A DNA stretch of 64,000 bases from Gentiana macrophylla (lineage: Eukaryota > Streptophyta > Magnoliopsida > Gentianales > Gentianaceae). This document shows, piece by piece, positions 25,135 to 38,270 of the stretch. The stretch covers positions 104,665,345 through 104,729,344 of the forward strand of contig CM047806.1 in the NCBI GenBank assembly GCA_026214975.1, written 5' to 3'. The notes under the pieces were generated by a model. That model had not been told where the DNA came from. It was given only the letters and a program-made list of their open reading frames with translations, and did not search any database. Both the position numbers and the translations under genes were made by a program. Each line of letters starts with the position of its first letter. Positions within the stretch are counted from its first letter, which is position 1.

Positions 25135-26976
25135 TGTTAGGAAAATATCATCGCAACGGAAGCGATTTAAGGATCTAGATCTATAATATATACGTAATAA
25201 AACAACTAGATCTATATCTACAAGGGGGTTGTAGAACATACCTCTTGGATCTCAAAATCCAAGTTGGAGAACCGCTATTAGGATGATCGAACAATGATGT
25301 GAAGAGCACCACGATCTTCCGTACGTGTGATCCAAGCAATTCCCGGTGGAAGGAATTCTCGACTCGAACCCCTCCGATATGCTACCCGGAAAATCTCCAA
25401 GATTTTCCCCATATTCCCCTTGGCCGAAAATTTGCTCCTTCTCTCTAAGAGAAGTCGAAATTTATGTGTTGTTTTTGGCTTGGGAGAACTCTCTTTATAT
25501 AGGAGAGTAAAACTTAGCCTCCAAGGATTTTATAATTAATACAAAATCAATTATAATAATCCTAGTAAATAAAAAGATAATCCCAAAATATTCTAGAACA
25601 AATCAAGAATATTTTTATCTTTATTTCTTACCATAAATATTTATCCAATAAATATTTTTATGCACATGTCTTTTTAACACACAAGAAAACTAATTCCTTG
25701 TTAAAAAACAATCACATGGGGCGAAATTTGTATATATTGACCTAGTCAATATTAATTTTGCCATTACACAATAATTGGGCCAAGATTATGGAAAATGTCT
25801 TTTCCACATATTTAATTATTTAGCCCAACTAATTTAATAGTCCACTAAACAATTAATTCACATATCGTTTTAATAAAGTCCAACATGAACTAAATTAATA
25901 TTATTAGGATTCGACGTCCGAGAATATCTATGCTATATATTAGAGGCACGTCGGGGACCATGGACAAATAATCGCTCCGATAAATCAAATAAATAATTAT
26001 CTCGATTTAACGTAACAATCATATATTCGATAAATCAATCATGTGAATATGCCACCATAATCCCGTGATCGCACTCCTCCGATTATAAGATTATATTTAT
26101 CTCTCACGAGAAAGTAATAAGCGCCCACCGATATAATCATTTCATATGGATTAATCCTCCATAGACTGTTCATTCTAAATCGGGAAGTTACCGTTAACCC
26201 TTTCGTAACATCTTGTCCTTACTTACCATTAACCCCTAAAGTGATCAATAATTCAAATAACTCACCGGGTAGCTAATCGCTGTAATATGAATCCCATGGA
26301 TCGATCAATGCCTAGGATTAACTCATAAGTGGAATCGTCTATCTACTTCCATAAATGGAAGGAATGGATTCGTGATCGTGATAACACGGACTACTCACTC
26401 AATCCAAAGACAATGCCAAGATGGGGTAATTCGGATCACTGCACTCGGTGTAATCCTTAACCGTCAAGTCAAACCTCATAACCGATTCAAGCAATGATCG
26501 TGATCACCTCAGGATTAAGATATATCCATAATATGATCATCTAATGATTCGATAAGACTTCTCAATTACGGAATTATATTGAGAACTCGGATCAAATCGG
26601 TCCAAATTTCTATATGATATATCTATCATATATAAATGCCCTATTAGGTTCCCTTAACCGAAAGTCCGGATAAGACGATCACACCTATCGTGTTATGGGC
26701 GCATTAATAGTACGTTAAAGGAGAGACCCGATACTCTCGATTAACTTTACTACGGACTAATTGTATTTTAAGTACATCTTCACTAACTCAATCCTCCCGT
26801 ATATCTCATACACCGAAAGTTAAGTGATTACATAAACGATATACTCGGGGTTTTCTCAGTAGTGTAAATACTATTGTCACATCGGTGATTATGAGAATAA
26901 TAAATATGAATAATAATATCATTTCATTTATTAAATAAAACAATTACAAAATTGTCTTTCGGCATCACACCTAACA
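25135..26976 (-). repeat. 3' LTR of the LARD-like element
   Basis: Starts tgttaggaaaatatcatcgc and ends ggcatcacacctaaca. It aligns with 32774-34605 throughout with scattered substitutions and small indels. Confidence 0.93.
25492..25505 (-). promoter_or_regulatory. TATA box in LTR (minus strand)
   Basis: The minus strand reads tcctatataaagag. The equivalent lies at about 33127-33139 in the other LTR and 63863-63874 in the related LTR at the window end, so a minus-strand promoter is conserved in the family. Confidence 0.6.
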
Positions 26977-26992
26977 ATCTCCCACTTGCACG
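26977..26992 (-). promoter_or_regulatory. Polypurine tract of the LARD-like element
   Basis: The minus strand reads cgtgcaagtgggagat directly before the LTR start, a typical plant polypurine tract position and composition. Confidence 0.75.
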
Positions 26993-29900
26993 AAAGCTTG
27001 TGATTAATTGTTTTAGAGCACACCCTATTATTTAAAACTACAAAGAAACTACATCTCCCACTTGCTCTAAAGCAATGGAGACTCATCCCGTATTTTAGTA
27101 CCCACAAAACTTATCATAACCATTTCAGATTCCAAAGTACACTCCGAGTATGCCGTCAGTAGGATAGGTCGGTGACTCGGGAGCACCTATATCCGAATGT
27201 CATGGGTCTTAATGATCGGTCGGGTTGTCGGCTCGAGGCGATCCGTAGAATCAAACGTCGCCGGTCCATCTAATCATGTGGTACTTTCCCAATATGCTCT
27301 TGAACTCAAGTGATTTCGAAATCCTTATAAGCTACCCTTCATCGCTTGCACAATGATGTGGTATCGGCTTTCCAAACCGGAATCACTCCCGTAATCGAAA
27401 GGAAATCCCGAGGCTATATCGCCTCTCTAGCTACTACAAAAGCCGCTAATCACCCAACTAGTTAAAGTCGAGTTGGCGTTGCTGGATTCCTCCAGGCAAT
27501 AGCTTCAACACAAGAGTAAACACTGAGACCGAGATTGACTTAACGATCATTTTTAATCTGACACAAAGTCAGAACCAGTGTATTCTCACATGCCCGCATA
27601 TTATTCCTCGTTCTCTCAAGATACTAAAGGACATACTAAACTTGCTTTGTTAAGTGCCGAATCTAAGATTCGATCAAAATTGACGTTCAATAACCTGACC
27701 ATCTCTTGTCACAAAGAGAATCCATCCCATTTCTCTTTATCCGAAGATTTAGAGAGTCATTCCTGAGGCATAGGGTAGAACTTCCTCGTTGAATGTTGCA
27801 TACATGATGCATCATCTTAACCAATAAGATGGATGGGAAACCAATGACTCGATTCTAATGAATTCGACCGAGTCAAACTCTTCGTAATGTTGTCCAAATC
27901 TCATTTGAGAGAATTGTGGCATTGTCGATTCTCGACTTGAGATAACACACCCATGTTGAGTCCAACTGGTGCGGCGTTACCATCTTCACAAACACTAATA
28001 TATATGTATATATTCACCATTGTACTAAAATTGATATCCAGCCTACACAAGACTTATCAATATTCTCGTCAAATCCATATATTATAGAAATATATGACTT
28101 CCAATGACCAAGAGGTTTGCTTTTATCCACAAAGGACATAAGCCTTGACAACCAACTCTGTCATAAGTTCATAAGGCAATACCCTTCTGTTCGAATGAAT
28201 CCAGATTCCGTTTGTTTGGCAAGAAAGTCTCAGGGAATCACCCCTATTTTCTGCTTTTGAACGAAATCATGAATTACCGAATTCATTCTACTCTTTTCCG
28301 TGTAGATCCAATTACTCCCACTGGGCCTGAGACACTCAGGTGGTTCTACAAGAGTATGAACAGCTCTGGAGTACCAAACTCCATTCACAGGGTTATGGCT
28401 TGTAAACCAACCCCTATTATCAGAATCCTATACTGCTCACAAAAGAGCCATAGGTCATCAATCGATCCTCGACTACAAAGTCCGCAGAAACCGTTAATGG
28501 GTAATGGATAAACCATACTCCCACTATTTTCTTGGTGGATCGAAATTCTGATTTAGTTCAGTAGTATTTAGTGTCATCACCAACAACCGATGTTGGATGT
28601 GGTCTGATTTTAATCAGTTAGTAACTACCTTGAGTAAACGTATTTCAAGGTTCAAGGTTATTTCGAACATGGATTCTATCGAGAAAGGATGCAACAAAGA
28701 TAATCGTCCCTTCCCGATTTCAAGAATCCTATATCTAACCTTTATACTCAATAGTTTAAAAGATATAGCACGAATGGTCATTGACCGAACGTATGCACGA
28801 AATTCCTGGGTCTTACCTTCAAGCACCGTGTGCTAAATGCTTATATTTACGGAAGTGGGGTGAACCGAATCCACACCTTATCCGAAAATTCCAAGGCATA
28901 TTCTAGGTAGATCGCTTGGTCTTACATTTCAATGTAAACCGATATTTCGCTTCTAATATCTTTATTGAGTTAAGCAGTGTATTGTAGCACATCTACAATT
29001 ATGTAAGGCAATTCAATGGTTTCTTACTTAGTGAAAGCATTTCACTATGAGGCGGGCCGAACATCGCCTCAGACTATGTGATGGCCCATTTTCGAGTATA
29101 GAATACTCCATCTCTGTTGAAAACAGAGAAAACCTCAAAATATTTTGGATAAACTTGCCGGAGTTTTTGAATAGTTATCGACAAGAAGTCACTACTCGAA
29201 GCTCCTACTAGCTTGTTTCTTTCATCGACTCGAAGGTCGTCATGAACAAGCAATGTTACTTCTTTATAACCATTATCCTTTCCAAATTGAAAGGAAACTT
29301 AGTCATTGAACCTTTGAGACAATATAACCAGACTGGGAGAAAGCAATCACCCTGAGCCAGTCTTCAGGTCTTGTCTTTTAGGGACTATGCACTAACTATG
29401 GAATATGAAGAAGCGTTTATCTAAATATAGAAACCAATTGCTTTTAATAGTTCTTAAGATGGTACATATACGTATTTCAGCATTTCTTAGTGGTTTTGAC
29501 TTTATCAAACAAAAGTCCGAGTCTTAGATTCGTACTACAAATGGTATATTCACTTTCTATAAGACAAACAAATTATCGAATAAAAAAGGAAATCCATTCG
29601 CTCCAACGAATCTTAAGCAGAAAAATAAATCTTCTGCGATATCCAAGGATTGAATCGAGATTCATTTCCTCATATCACTCCCACTATTTTGCTAAAATTA
29701 CTCGCCCGTTGTCTATTAATCGTTAATGCACAACTATCTCGTTCTTCCAAAGAACATAGCCTAAGAGAAAATCACCAAGGATTCATAGGTTGGTGATCCA
29801 AATCACTATCCTTATCCTATGACTTTCGGTTTGTTAATTTTCGTTTTAGCCTTAAAATCAACTCGAGTTTTAGATGACTAACACTTTTAGACATATTCTC

Positions 29901-32754
29901 CCATTCTTGACTTTCCGTGAATGGAAAGCAGATCTTGAACAGCCGATTCGTTTGAGTAGACACTACTCTTGAACCGTGGGATGTCTATTTCGATTGTTAC
30001 TTGTTAGGACTTCTCGGATTTTCTATCATACCGGAAAAACAACAAATCATAACATTAAAGCTCCCACTAGTTTATCGGTTCCAAATACCGTCTAACCAAA
30101 GAATGCTTCTATTTTATGATTTTCCAATTTTTCAATTTGAAAATCTCTCGTGTAAACACTTACACACGATTCTAATGTTTCAGAAAAACAACAAATCATA
30201 GAACTCCCACTAGTTCATCGATTCCAAATATCGTCCAACTAGCGACATTTCATGACTTTCCGGTTTTTCAATTAGAACGGATTACGTGTGTAGTCAATTA
30301 CACTTTTCTAATGTTCTAGAAAAAACAATAAATCATAAAGCTCCCACTAGTTCATCAATTCCAAATATCGTCCAACTAGCGACACTTCATGATTTTCCGA
30401 TTTTTCAATTAGAAAATTACTCGTGTAATCACTACACACTTAAAATTCACTAAAAGAATTTCAAAGTCCGAAATCACATTTGATCAAACTAAGTTTGTCT
30501 CCCGTTTAACACGAATGACATTAGTGACATACCCATATGTCACTCTGGTTTTAAAAGGCTTAAGAGAAAATATCTCTTCCGAAAAATAATTGCATTATCG
30601 ATTAACTAGTTCAACGTCCTAGTTACTTTCCACTTTTTAATGAAGTCAATACTAGTCAATTATAAATTTTAAGCAATTTAGTAAGGGATATAATGCTGTA
30701 AATAAAATGACATATATTAATTCAAGTTTAACACTACTATATTATTTTATTTTAGGAATTGTAAACTAAAAGTAAGTCTACTCTACCATTCCAAGGTTTT
30801 AACCTTGCATCTCAAAGTGCGCAGTAGGGTAGGTCAAAGAGATCAACGGTTAAATCAATGAATAACTTGTGAGAATCGGACATCCCACGAGAATCGAACA
30901 TCCCTTTATTCATTGACTACCTTCCTTTTAGCCTAGGTATTTATCAAAAAATACCCTTGATGAGTGTGACCTACTATATCAAATCTCTTAGGTACGCCCC
31001 GAGTGTGCCGTCGTAGGATAGGTCAGTGACCCGACGAGTACCCAGAAATCCTATCCTTTCGGAGACCAAGCCATGAATGTTGATAGGGGTGAACACCATC
31101 CGTAGGGGGACGAAATCAAAGCGCCGCGAGGCGTCACCCTTCTCTCACTTACTTGCATCTATAGTAGAGACCGTGGGGTTGGCTGTCGCCTCCCCCGCTC
31201 CCACTCAATATTTTGGAAGTGGTGGTGGGTTAACTAACCACGTCTTTTGATGTTAACATAAAAGCACATAAAATCAAGGATTCGAATGGTGTCGGTGGCG
31301 TGGGCAAGCCTACCCGTCCTATTCGTTGGAACATATGTGATGATCGGACGAAATCGGGTCAAGAGAGCCCTATTGAGATTAGAAGGAATCACCCTCCGCT
31401 CTCGGTTTGGCTTAGTCTTGCCGGACCCCGTGCATACATCACACTAGGAGGGTTAAGTCGTTTGAGCGAAGCTCGATTGACCACCCAACCTAAAAGCGAA
31501 CCGTTTTATCCAAGATTTATTGTTCTTTTACCATCATTCAATCTCGTAGACACTACGAATTGAAAACGTGATCTCGTTTCAGCTTTAAGGCGGTTCACCG
31601 AGAACACACACCGAAAGGCTAACGATTTCATAACCCGTCCTCGGATCTTTAATTAGTTACTAAATTAATTAATTACCACGTATTAATTAAATTTCAACTA
31701 ATTACGCGAGTTTGTATACATGCCTATTTTAATTACCAAAATTAAAATTCTACATGTATGCATGGAGTGGATTTATGATATGATGCATGTCATGGCAATT
31801 CCGATTTTATGTCTATTTTATGATCAAACACATAAAAAATAAAATTGCGGAAAATTTAAACACCGAGATGGATCGTTGAGTGCCCCGTATCTAATCTAAT
31901 AGAAAATAAAACCAAAACCCTAACTAGGGTTTACTACTTTCTAACAAAATCTGCAGCTGTTCGAACTCTTCGATGATCGGAAACCAAGCGAACTCGGATC
32001 GGGACGAAACTTTCCAGATATTTTCTTCACTTCTCGAACTCCAATATGGACGGTTGGATCGGAGCTTTGACTTGTCAATTTTCTCCAGTTAACCGCCCAA
32101 CTTGCTGCTGAATCTAACTTTGACTGCACCGCATCAAAGACTTCCTGAGGCAGATCGGGAATCGAGATGAATCCCGATCGACCTGAAATTTTTATTGTAC
32201 GTCCAAAACTCCAAGTTGATCAATCTGAACGGTCGGATTTTTGTTTCAATGGTCCAAACTCTCCCAGAAAATCGAGGAAGTCACAGGTAGTGTATCTGTG
32301 AATCCTGCGTTTTTCTGTTACAGCAACCTCTTCGCAGCATCAAACGGATATCGAAACGGACCCTGATCGACGCCAAAATTTGTGGAGTTGATCATCTTCT
32401 TCTAATCTTGATTCTGACCGGAGGGATCTTCGTTTCAACGGTTCGATCAACGGGAAAAGCAAAAATACTAAACAGCTACAAACTAGATCTATTTGCTGGA
32501 AATTAAACTTGCAATAAAGATAAATTACATAATTTCCTATACTCATATGAACGAATTTTCATCGTTTATACGAGTTTACAATAGATCTAACGGGTAAACA
32601 ATACCAACCCCAATCCATCTCTTCAACCACAACAATCGCAAGCATTCATCATAAAATTTTCGAAAATAATAAAATTAAAAACAAAAATAATGCAATCTAC
32701 ACATGCATATTCCACTCCTTAGATCTAATATTTTATACGAATAAATATAGATCC
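26993..32754 (-). other. Noncoding interior of the LARD-like element
   Basis: No domain-bearing frame was found. Visible structure: the motif ctcccac recurs at least nine times (for example 26980, 27056, 28314, 28521, 29678, 30061, 30205, 30341, 31199); on the minus strand it reads gtgggag like the polypurine tract. A three-unit tandem repeat lies at 30031-30450. A motif near 27145-27180 (ccgtcagtaggataggtcgg) recurs near 31008-31042. Confidence 0.7.
30031..30450. repeat. Three tandem units of about 140 bp inside the LARD-like element
   Basis: Each unit has a-rich aacaaatcat, ctcccactagttcatc, ccaaatatcgtccaac, tcatgattttcc, tttttcaattagaa and a cgtgta...cact segment. Units start near 30031, 30181 and 30317. 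Confidence 0.85.
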
Positions 32755-32773
32755 CCTTGGCGACTGATACCAC
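32755..32773 (-). promoter_or_regulatory. Primer-binding site of the LARD-like element
   Basis: The minus strand reads gtggtatcagtcgccaagg directly after the 5' LTR. The tggtatca core matches the initiator-Met-tRNA site used by most copia elements; the rest departs from it. Confidence 0.7.
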
Positions 32774-34605
32774 TGTTAGGAAAATATCATCGCAACGGAA
32801 GCGATTTAAGGATCTAGATCTATAATATATACGTAATAAAACAACTAGATCTATATCTACAAGGGGGTTGTAGAACATACCTCTTGGATCTCAAAATCCA
32901 AGTTGGAGAACCGCTATTAGGATGATCGAACAATGATGTGAAGAGCACCACGATCTTCCGTACGTGTGATCCAAGCAATTCCCGGTGGAAGGAATTTCGA
33001 CTCGAGAACCCCTCCGATATCTACCGGAAAATCTCCAAGATTTTCCCCATATTCCTTGGCCGAAAATTTGCTCCTTCTCTCTAAGAGAAGTGAAATTTAT
33101 GTGTTGTTTTTGGCTTTAGGAACTCTCTTTATATATGAGAAGTAAAACTTATTTCTCCAAGGATTTTATAATTAATACAAAATCAATTATAATAATCCTA
33201 GTAAATAAAAGATAATCCCAAAATATTCTAGAACAAATCAAGAATATTTTTATCTTTATTTCTTACCATAAATATTTATCCAATAAATATTTTTACGCAT
33301 CATCTTTTAACACACAAGAAAACTAATTCCTTGTTAAAAACAATCACATGGGGCGAAATTTGTATATATTGACCTAGTCAATATTAATTTTTGCCATTAC
33401 ACAATAATCGCCAAGATTATGGAAAATGTCTTTTCCACATATTTAATTATTTAGCCCAACTAATTTAATAGTCCACTAAACAATTAATTCACATATCGTT
33501 TTAATAAAGTCAACATGAACTAAATTAATATTATTAGGATTCGACGTCCGAGAATATCTACATCTTTATATTAGGAGCGCGTCGGGGACCATGGACAAAT
33601 AATCGTGAGCTCCGATAAATCAAATAAATAATTATCGTGAACGGAACAATCATATATTCGATAAATCAATCACAGGAATATGCCACCATAATCCCGTGAT
33701 CGCACTCCTCCGATTATAAGATTATATTTATCTCCTCACGAAAGTAATAAGCGTCCTTGATATAATCATTTCATATGGATTAATCCTCCATAGACTGTTC
33801 ATTCTAAATCGGGAAGTTACCGTTAACCCTTTTCGTAACATCTTGTCCTTACTTACCATTAACCCTGCAGTGATCAATAATTCAAATAACTCTTTGGTAG
33901 CTAATCGGTGTAATATGAATCCCATGGATCGATCAATGCACAGGATTAACTCATAAAGGAATCTGTCTATCTACTTCCATAAATGGAAGGAATGGATTCC
34001 GATATCTGTGATAACACGTACTACTCACTCAATCCGATTACAATGCCAAGACGGGTAATTCGGATCACAGACTCGGTGTAATCCTTAACCGTCAAGTCAA
34101 ACCTCATCATCGATTCAAGCAAATGATTGTGATCACCTCGGGATTAAGATATATCCATAATATGATCATCTAATGATTCGATAAGACTTCTCAATTACGG
34201 AATTATATTGAGAACTCGGATCAAATCGGTCGATTACTATATGATATATCTATCATATATAAATGCCCTATTAGGTTCCCTTAACCGAAAGTCCGGATAA
34301 GACGATCACACCTATCGTGTTATGGGCGCATTAATAGTACGTTAAAGGAGAGACCCGATACTCTCGATTAACTTTACTACGGACTAATTGTATTTTAAGT
34401 ACATCTTCACTAACTCAATCCTCCCGTGTATATCTCATAATAATCGAGTTAAGTGATTACATAAACGATATACTCAGGGTTTTCTGTAGTGTAAATACTA
34501 TTGTCACATCGGTGATTATGAGAATAATAAATATGAATAATAATATCATTTCATTTATTAAATAAAACAATTACAAAAATTGTCTTTCGGGCATCACACC
34601 TAACA
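32774..34605 (-). repeat. 5' LTR of the LARD-like element
   Basis: Same sequence as 25135-26976 with small changes; it ends cacctaaca followed by the gaggt target duplication. A minus-strand TATA box lies near 33127-33139. Confidence 0.93.
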
Positions 34606-34610
34606 GAGGT

Positions 34611-35523
34611 CTGTACAGTACTCACAGTATGTCTATTATAGAGGGACCACTTGTCCCCTCGAATGGATAGCCGCGTTCCAAAGTCGAACTCTCTTGGCTA
34701 CTAAGAATAAATCTGCATGGTGCGTCGCGTTTGTGGGAAGTATGCAGGAACGAGCCGCTGCTTGGCTCCGAAGTCTGCCCCGCGGCTCAATCAAAAGTTG
34801 GGATGAGCTAAGGAAAAATTTCTAAAGGAATTTGAAACCGCAAAACGGCCAAAGAAATCCATCGCGGACTTGTACGAGATCCGCCAAGGAGAAGGCGAGT
34901 CATGCAAGAGTTACTACGACAGATTCATAAAAGTTTACGAGCAAACAATGAACCTAGAAAATGAGGTCAAAAGAGGTTTCATGAATGCCATCGCCAAGGG
35001 AATGATGAAAACTCACTTTGCAATGAATCCACCAGCGAATCTGCGCAACCTTTTCAATCAGGCCTGCATTTTTGGATTGACCGAAGCGGCTCCCTCACCC
35101 TCCGGAAAAGGAAAAAATCAAGGTGAATCTAGACCTTCGAAAGATGAAAAAAGAGAAAATCGAAAGGAGGAACGGATTGAAGATCGAAAGAGAGGAAGGG
35201 ACCGAGACAGAGAGGTCAAAAAACCAATGAAGTATTATGAATCAGAATTTATCCCCATGAATGCAAGTCTTTCCGAGATACTTTGCAAAATCCGTGATCG
35301 GATCGAAAGATCGAGACCCATAAGGTCTGATCCCAAGACATGCGACGAGACAAAATACTGTGATTTCCATGAAGACCACGGACACATCACAGATGAATGT
35401 ATCACTCTGAGAAGGATTAGAGACAAGATGATCAGGGATGGAGAGTTTGATAAGTATAAGAACACAATGGAGGAAACAGAAATGATCGGGGACCTCGCCG
35501 GTACCAAAATTAAATCAAGGTGA
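34611..35523 (+). pseudogene. Tat gag, core and zinc-knuckle part
   Basis: Continues the gag frame after the nested insert. The retrotransposon gag core is seen as TCPLEWIAAFQSR, AAAWLRSLPRGSIKSWDELR and KKSIADLYEIRQGEGES. A stop (taa) interrupts it near 34822. The open frame from 34870 runs through a Lys/Glu/Arg-rich linker to a C/H cluster, CDFHEDHGHITDEC, the divergent zinc-binding motif of Tat gag proteins. Gag would package the element RNA. Confidence 0.88.
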
Positions 35524-36380
35524 TCATCGAAGAATTCCCCAGCAATCATCTCATCAAGAGTCCGATCAATGCCATCAACATCAGAGGAAGAGAGAAACCA
35601 GTCGTTCTAGCTCCGGATGAGCAAGCAATATCGTTCACTTGAAGTGAGCTGGCTGGCCCACCCGGGGCAATGGAGCTGCCGATAGTGGTGTAGGTCGGAA
35701 TAAATGACTTTGGCGTCAACCGAGTCCTCCTAGATACTGGAGCCGCTCGAGATATCATCTACCTGGAAACTCTAAAACATTTGAAGATTGGAACTTCGAG
35801 ACTGAGGCCTTATCTGGGAATGTTAGAGGGGTTTTCCAACGATAAGGTGACCATTTTGGGTGTTGTTGAGTTGGACGTTGAGGTCGGCGATCAACCGCCA
35901 TACCGAAAATAGAGAATCGACTTCCTAGTCGTCGATCTGCATTCGCACTACACAGCAATCCTAGGAATCCCGTCTCAAACGAAATTCCAGATGGTTGTTT
36001 CAACACCCCACCAAAGGGCGAAATTTTATACCAATGAGGGAATCGGAATGATTGTAAGTCGCCCCAGGACCCTGCTAGACCATGTGGCCACAAATCAAAG
36101 CGACGTTCCAATAGGAGGAATCTACAAGAGGCCTCAGGTTGAACCCTCTGAATCAGCTTCGCGACGAGCCTGAATAGACACATTCGAGGTGACGGAGGCT
36201 CGGAATGAGCCGAATCTGTCTAAGGAAGCGTTGGAGATCGGCCAGAAAGAGAATAGAGGGCCCAAGAAAGTCATCTGTGAAACACTCCAAGTCAGAGACG
36301 AGTCCGATTTCACGGCACATGATGAATTAATCGAGGTGATCATAAATGAGAAATATCCTGATCAGATGGTGTAGATAGGC
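35524..36380 (+). pseudogene. Tat aspartic protease region
   Basis: The frame beginning near 35690 reads FGVNRVLLDTGAARDIIY, the retropepsin active site (Asp-Thr-Gly at 35733-35741), followed by FLVVDLHSHYTAILGIP, the conserved C-terminal part of the protease fold. In-frame stops (for example near 35640 and 35911) disable it. The stretch to 36380 is the linker to RT. Confidence 0.85.
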
Positions 36381-37290
36381 GGGCAAATAGAAGAAAAGGA
36401 AAGAGAGGAGTTGATAGTGATGCTCAAGGAAAACTTGGATGCGTTCGCTTGGGTAGTCACAGACATGAGAGGCATAGAGCCCGAAGTCGCCCTGCATCAC
36501 TTGAATGTAGACCCACGTTTCAAACCCATACAGCAAAGAGCCCGCCAATTTTCTAAGGAAAAAAAGGAAGCGATTAAGGTCGAGGTGAGCAAGCTAGTCG
36601 AAGCGGGGATCGTCAAAGAGCTCCAATACCCGACCTAGCTAGCCAATGTGGTGATGGTTAAGAAACATAATGGAAAATGGCGCATGTGCGTCGATTTTAC
36701 CGACCTAAACAAAGCTTGCCCGAAAGACCCCTACTAGCTGCCACGGATCGACATAATGGTCGATCGAATCACCGTGTTCGAAATGCTGAGTTTCCTAGAC
36801 GCATATTCTGGATATCATCATGTAAGGATGGAAAGTGAGGAGAAAAAGATGACTGCTTTTAGGGCCGCAGGCGGAATGTTTTATTATGAGATGATGTCTT
36901 TCGGTATGAAGAGCGTCGGATCCACTTACCAAAGAATGGTCAACAAGGTTTTCGGTTCTCAAATCGGGAAGAATATGGAGGCATATATAGACGATATGGT
37001 TGTCAAATCTGCCCGAACCGACCATATGGCGGACCTACAGGAGACTTTCGACAACGTCAAGATGCATTCTATGAAGCTGAATCCTGTGAAATGTACTTTC
37101 GGTGTTCAAGCCGGCAATTTCCTGGGTTTCATGGTCACCCAGAGAGGAATCGAAGCGAATCCAGAAAAAATTCAAGCCCTGGCAAATATGAATGAACCCA
37201 CTTGTGTGAAAGAGGTCCAGAGTCTAAATGGGAGGATCATAGCTCTGGTAGATTCGTCTCAAAATCCGCTGACAAGTGTCTCCCGTTCTT
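36381..37290 (+). pseudogene. Tat reverse transcriptase
   Basis: RT landmarks in order: FAWVVTDMRGIEPEVALHHL, VVMVKKHNGKWRMCVDFTDL, DAYSGYHHVRM, FYYEMMSFGMKS, and the catalytic box YIDDMVVKS (YIDD at 36984-36995, both aspartates kept), then LNPVKCTFGV and GFMVTQRGIEANPEK. Stops occur at 36636 and 36735. A frameshift near 37250 separates it from the RNase H region. Confidence 0.93.
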
Positions 37291-37860
37291 CATGATTCTC
37301 AAAGGAAACATGAATTTCGAATGGACCGAGGAATGCTCGCAAGCCTTCAGAGCCATCAAGACTTATTTGGCGATCCCTGCCCTGTTAGTCAGTCCCATAC
37401 TAGGGGATGAACTTTTTCTTTATTTGGCGGCCTCGGACCGGGCCGTTGCCGCTGTTCTTGTCAAGGAGGACGGGACCCTCCAAAAACCCGTCTACTATGT
37501 TTCAAAAGCCCTCAGTCCCGTTGAGAGGCGTTACCTAAATGCAGAAAAATTGGCTTACTCGCTTGTCATTGCAGCCCAAAAATTAAGGGCTTACTTTTCT
37601 TCACATACGATCGTCGTACTGACAAATGGTCCACTACGACAGCTGCTGCACAAGCCGGACCTGTCAGGTCGTTTACTGTGATGGGCAATCAAGTTAACCG
37701 ATTTCGACATCCGATACGAGCCCAGAAAAGTGATCAAGGCCCAATCCCTAGCGGACTTCATAGTCGAAACAAGCTTCAACGAAGAAGAATCCACCGGACA
37801 GTCTAGCTCCCCGAGTGTCGATGAATTTAATACCCCAACAGTGGTGGCGCCGCAAAGACC
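37291..37860 (+). pseudogene. Tat RNase H (first, Ty3-type)
   Basis: Contains FEWTEECSQAFRAIK, LFLYLAASDRAVAAVLV and VYYVSKALSPVERRY...EKLAYSLV, the Ty3 RT-RNase H connection and RNase H fold. A stop at about 37679 interrupts the RLL/WAIKLTDFDIRY junction. As usual in Tat elements this domain is degenerate relative to the second RNase H. Confidence 0.85.
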
Positions 37861-38270
37861 GAGTCACTATTGGAAAATGTATGTCGACGGAGCCACGAGC
37901 CAAAATGGCTGTGGAGCCGGGATAAAACACTTGAAGCCGGGGTCGTCCGAAGAGATTGAGAAGGCCTTGAGGTTTAACTTCACAGCCTCCAACAACCAGG
38001 CCGAATACGAAGCGGTCATAGCCGGCCTGGAGCTAGCCAAAGCAATGAACGTTGAAAACGTAGAAGTTTTTTGCGATTCGAAGGTAATAGTATGCCAGAT
38101 CAATGGTACCTTTGAGACAAGAGACGAAGTATTAAAACAATATCTTAATCTCGTCAAGAAACTGTGAAGCAACTTCAAATACTGTGAATTCCAAAACATA
38201 CCGCGCGAACGGAATGAGCGAGCGGACTACCTGTCCAAACTAATCTTTAAAGACGAGTTCAGCGCCCCTT
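37861..38270 (+). pseudogene. Tat second (archaeal-type) RNase H
   Basis: MYVDGATSQNGCGAGI (catalytic Asp), NNQAEYEAVIAGLELA (catalytic Glu) and VEVFCDSKVIVCQINGTF (catalytic Asp) define a complete RNase H active site. The C-terminal IPRERNERADYLSKL is partly preserved past a stop at about 38165. A second RNase H of this kind is the diagnostic trait of the Tat clade. Confidence 0.88.

Larger units (their letters stand above)
25135..34605 (-). mobile_element. Non-autonomous LTR element (LARD-like), 9.47 kb
   Basis: LTRs of 1842 and 1832 bp (TGTTAGG...CCTAACA) enclose a 5.8-kb interior, and gaggt flanks the whole (25130-25134 and 34606-34610). The primer-binding site next to the right LTR and the polypurine tract next to the left LTR show that it is transcribed on the minus strand. 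The interior has no recognisable gag or pol domain on either strand, only short random frames. It therefore needs proteins in trans. The LTR at 1-847 of the same family adjoins copia RT, so the helper is most likely a copia element. Confidence 0.9.

Noticed and set aside
27578..31563. Short frames inside the 9.5-kb LTR element
   Set aside because: All are under 100 codons, with random composition and no match to gag or pol motifs.
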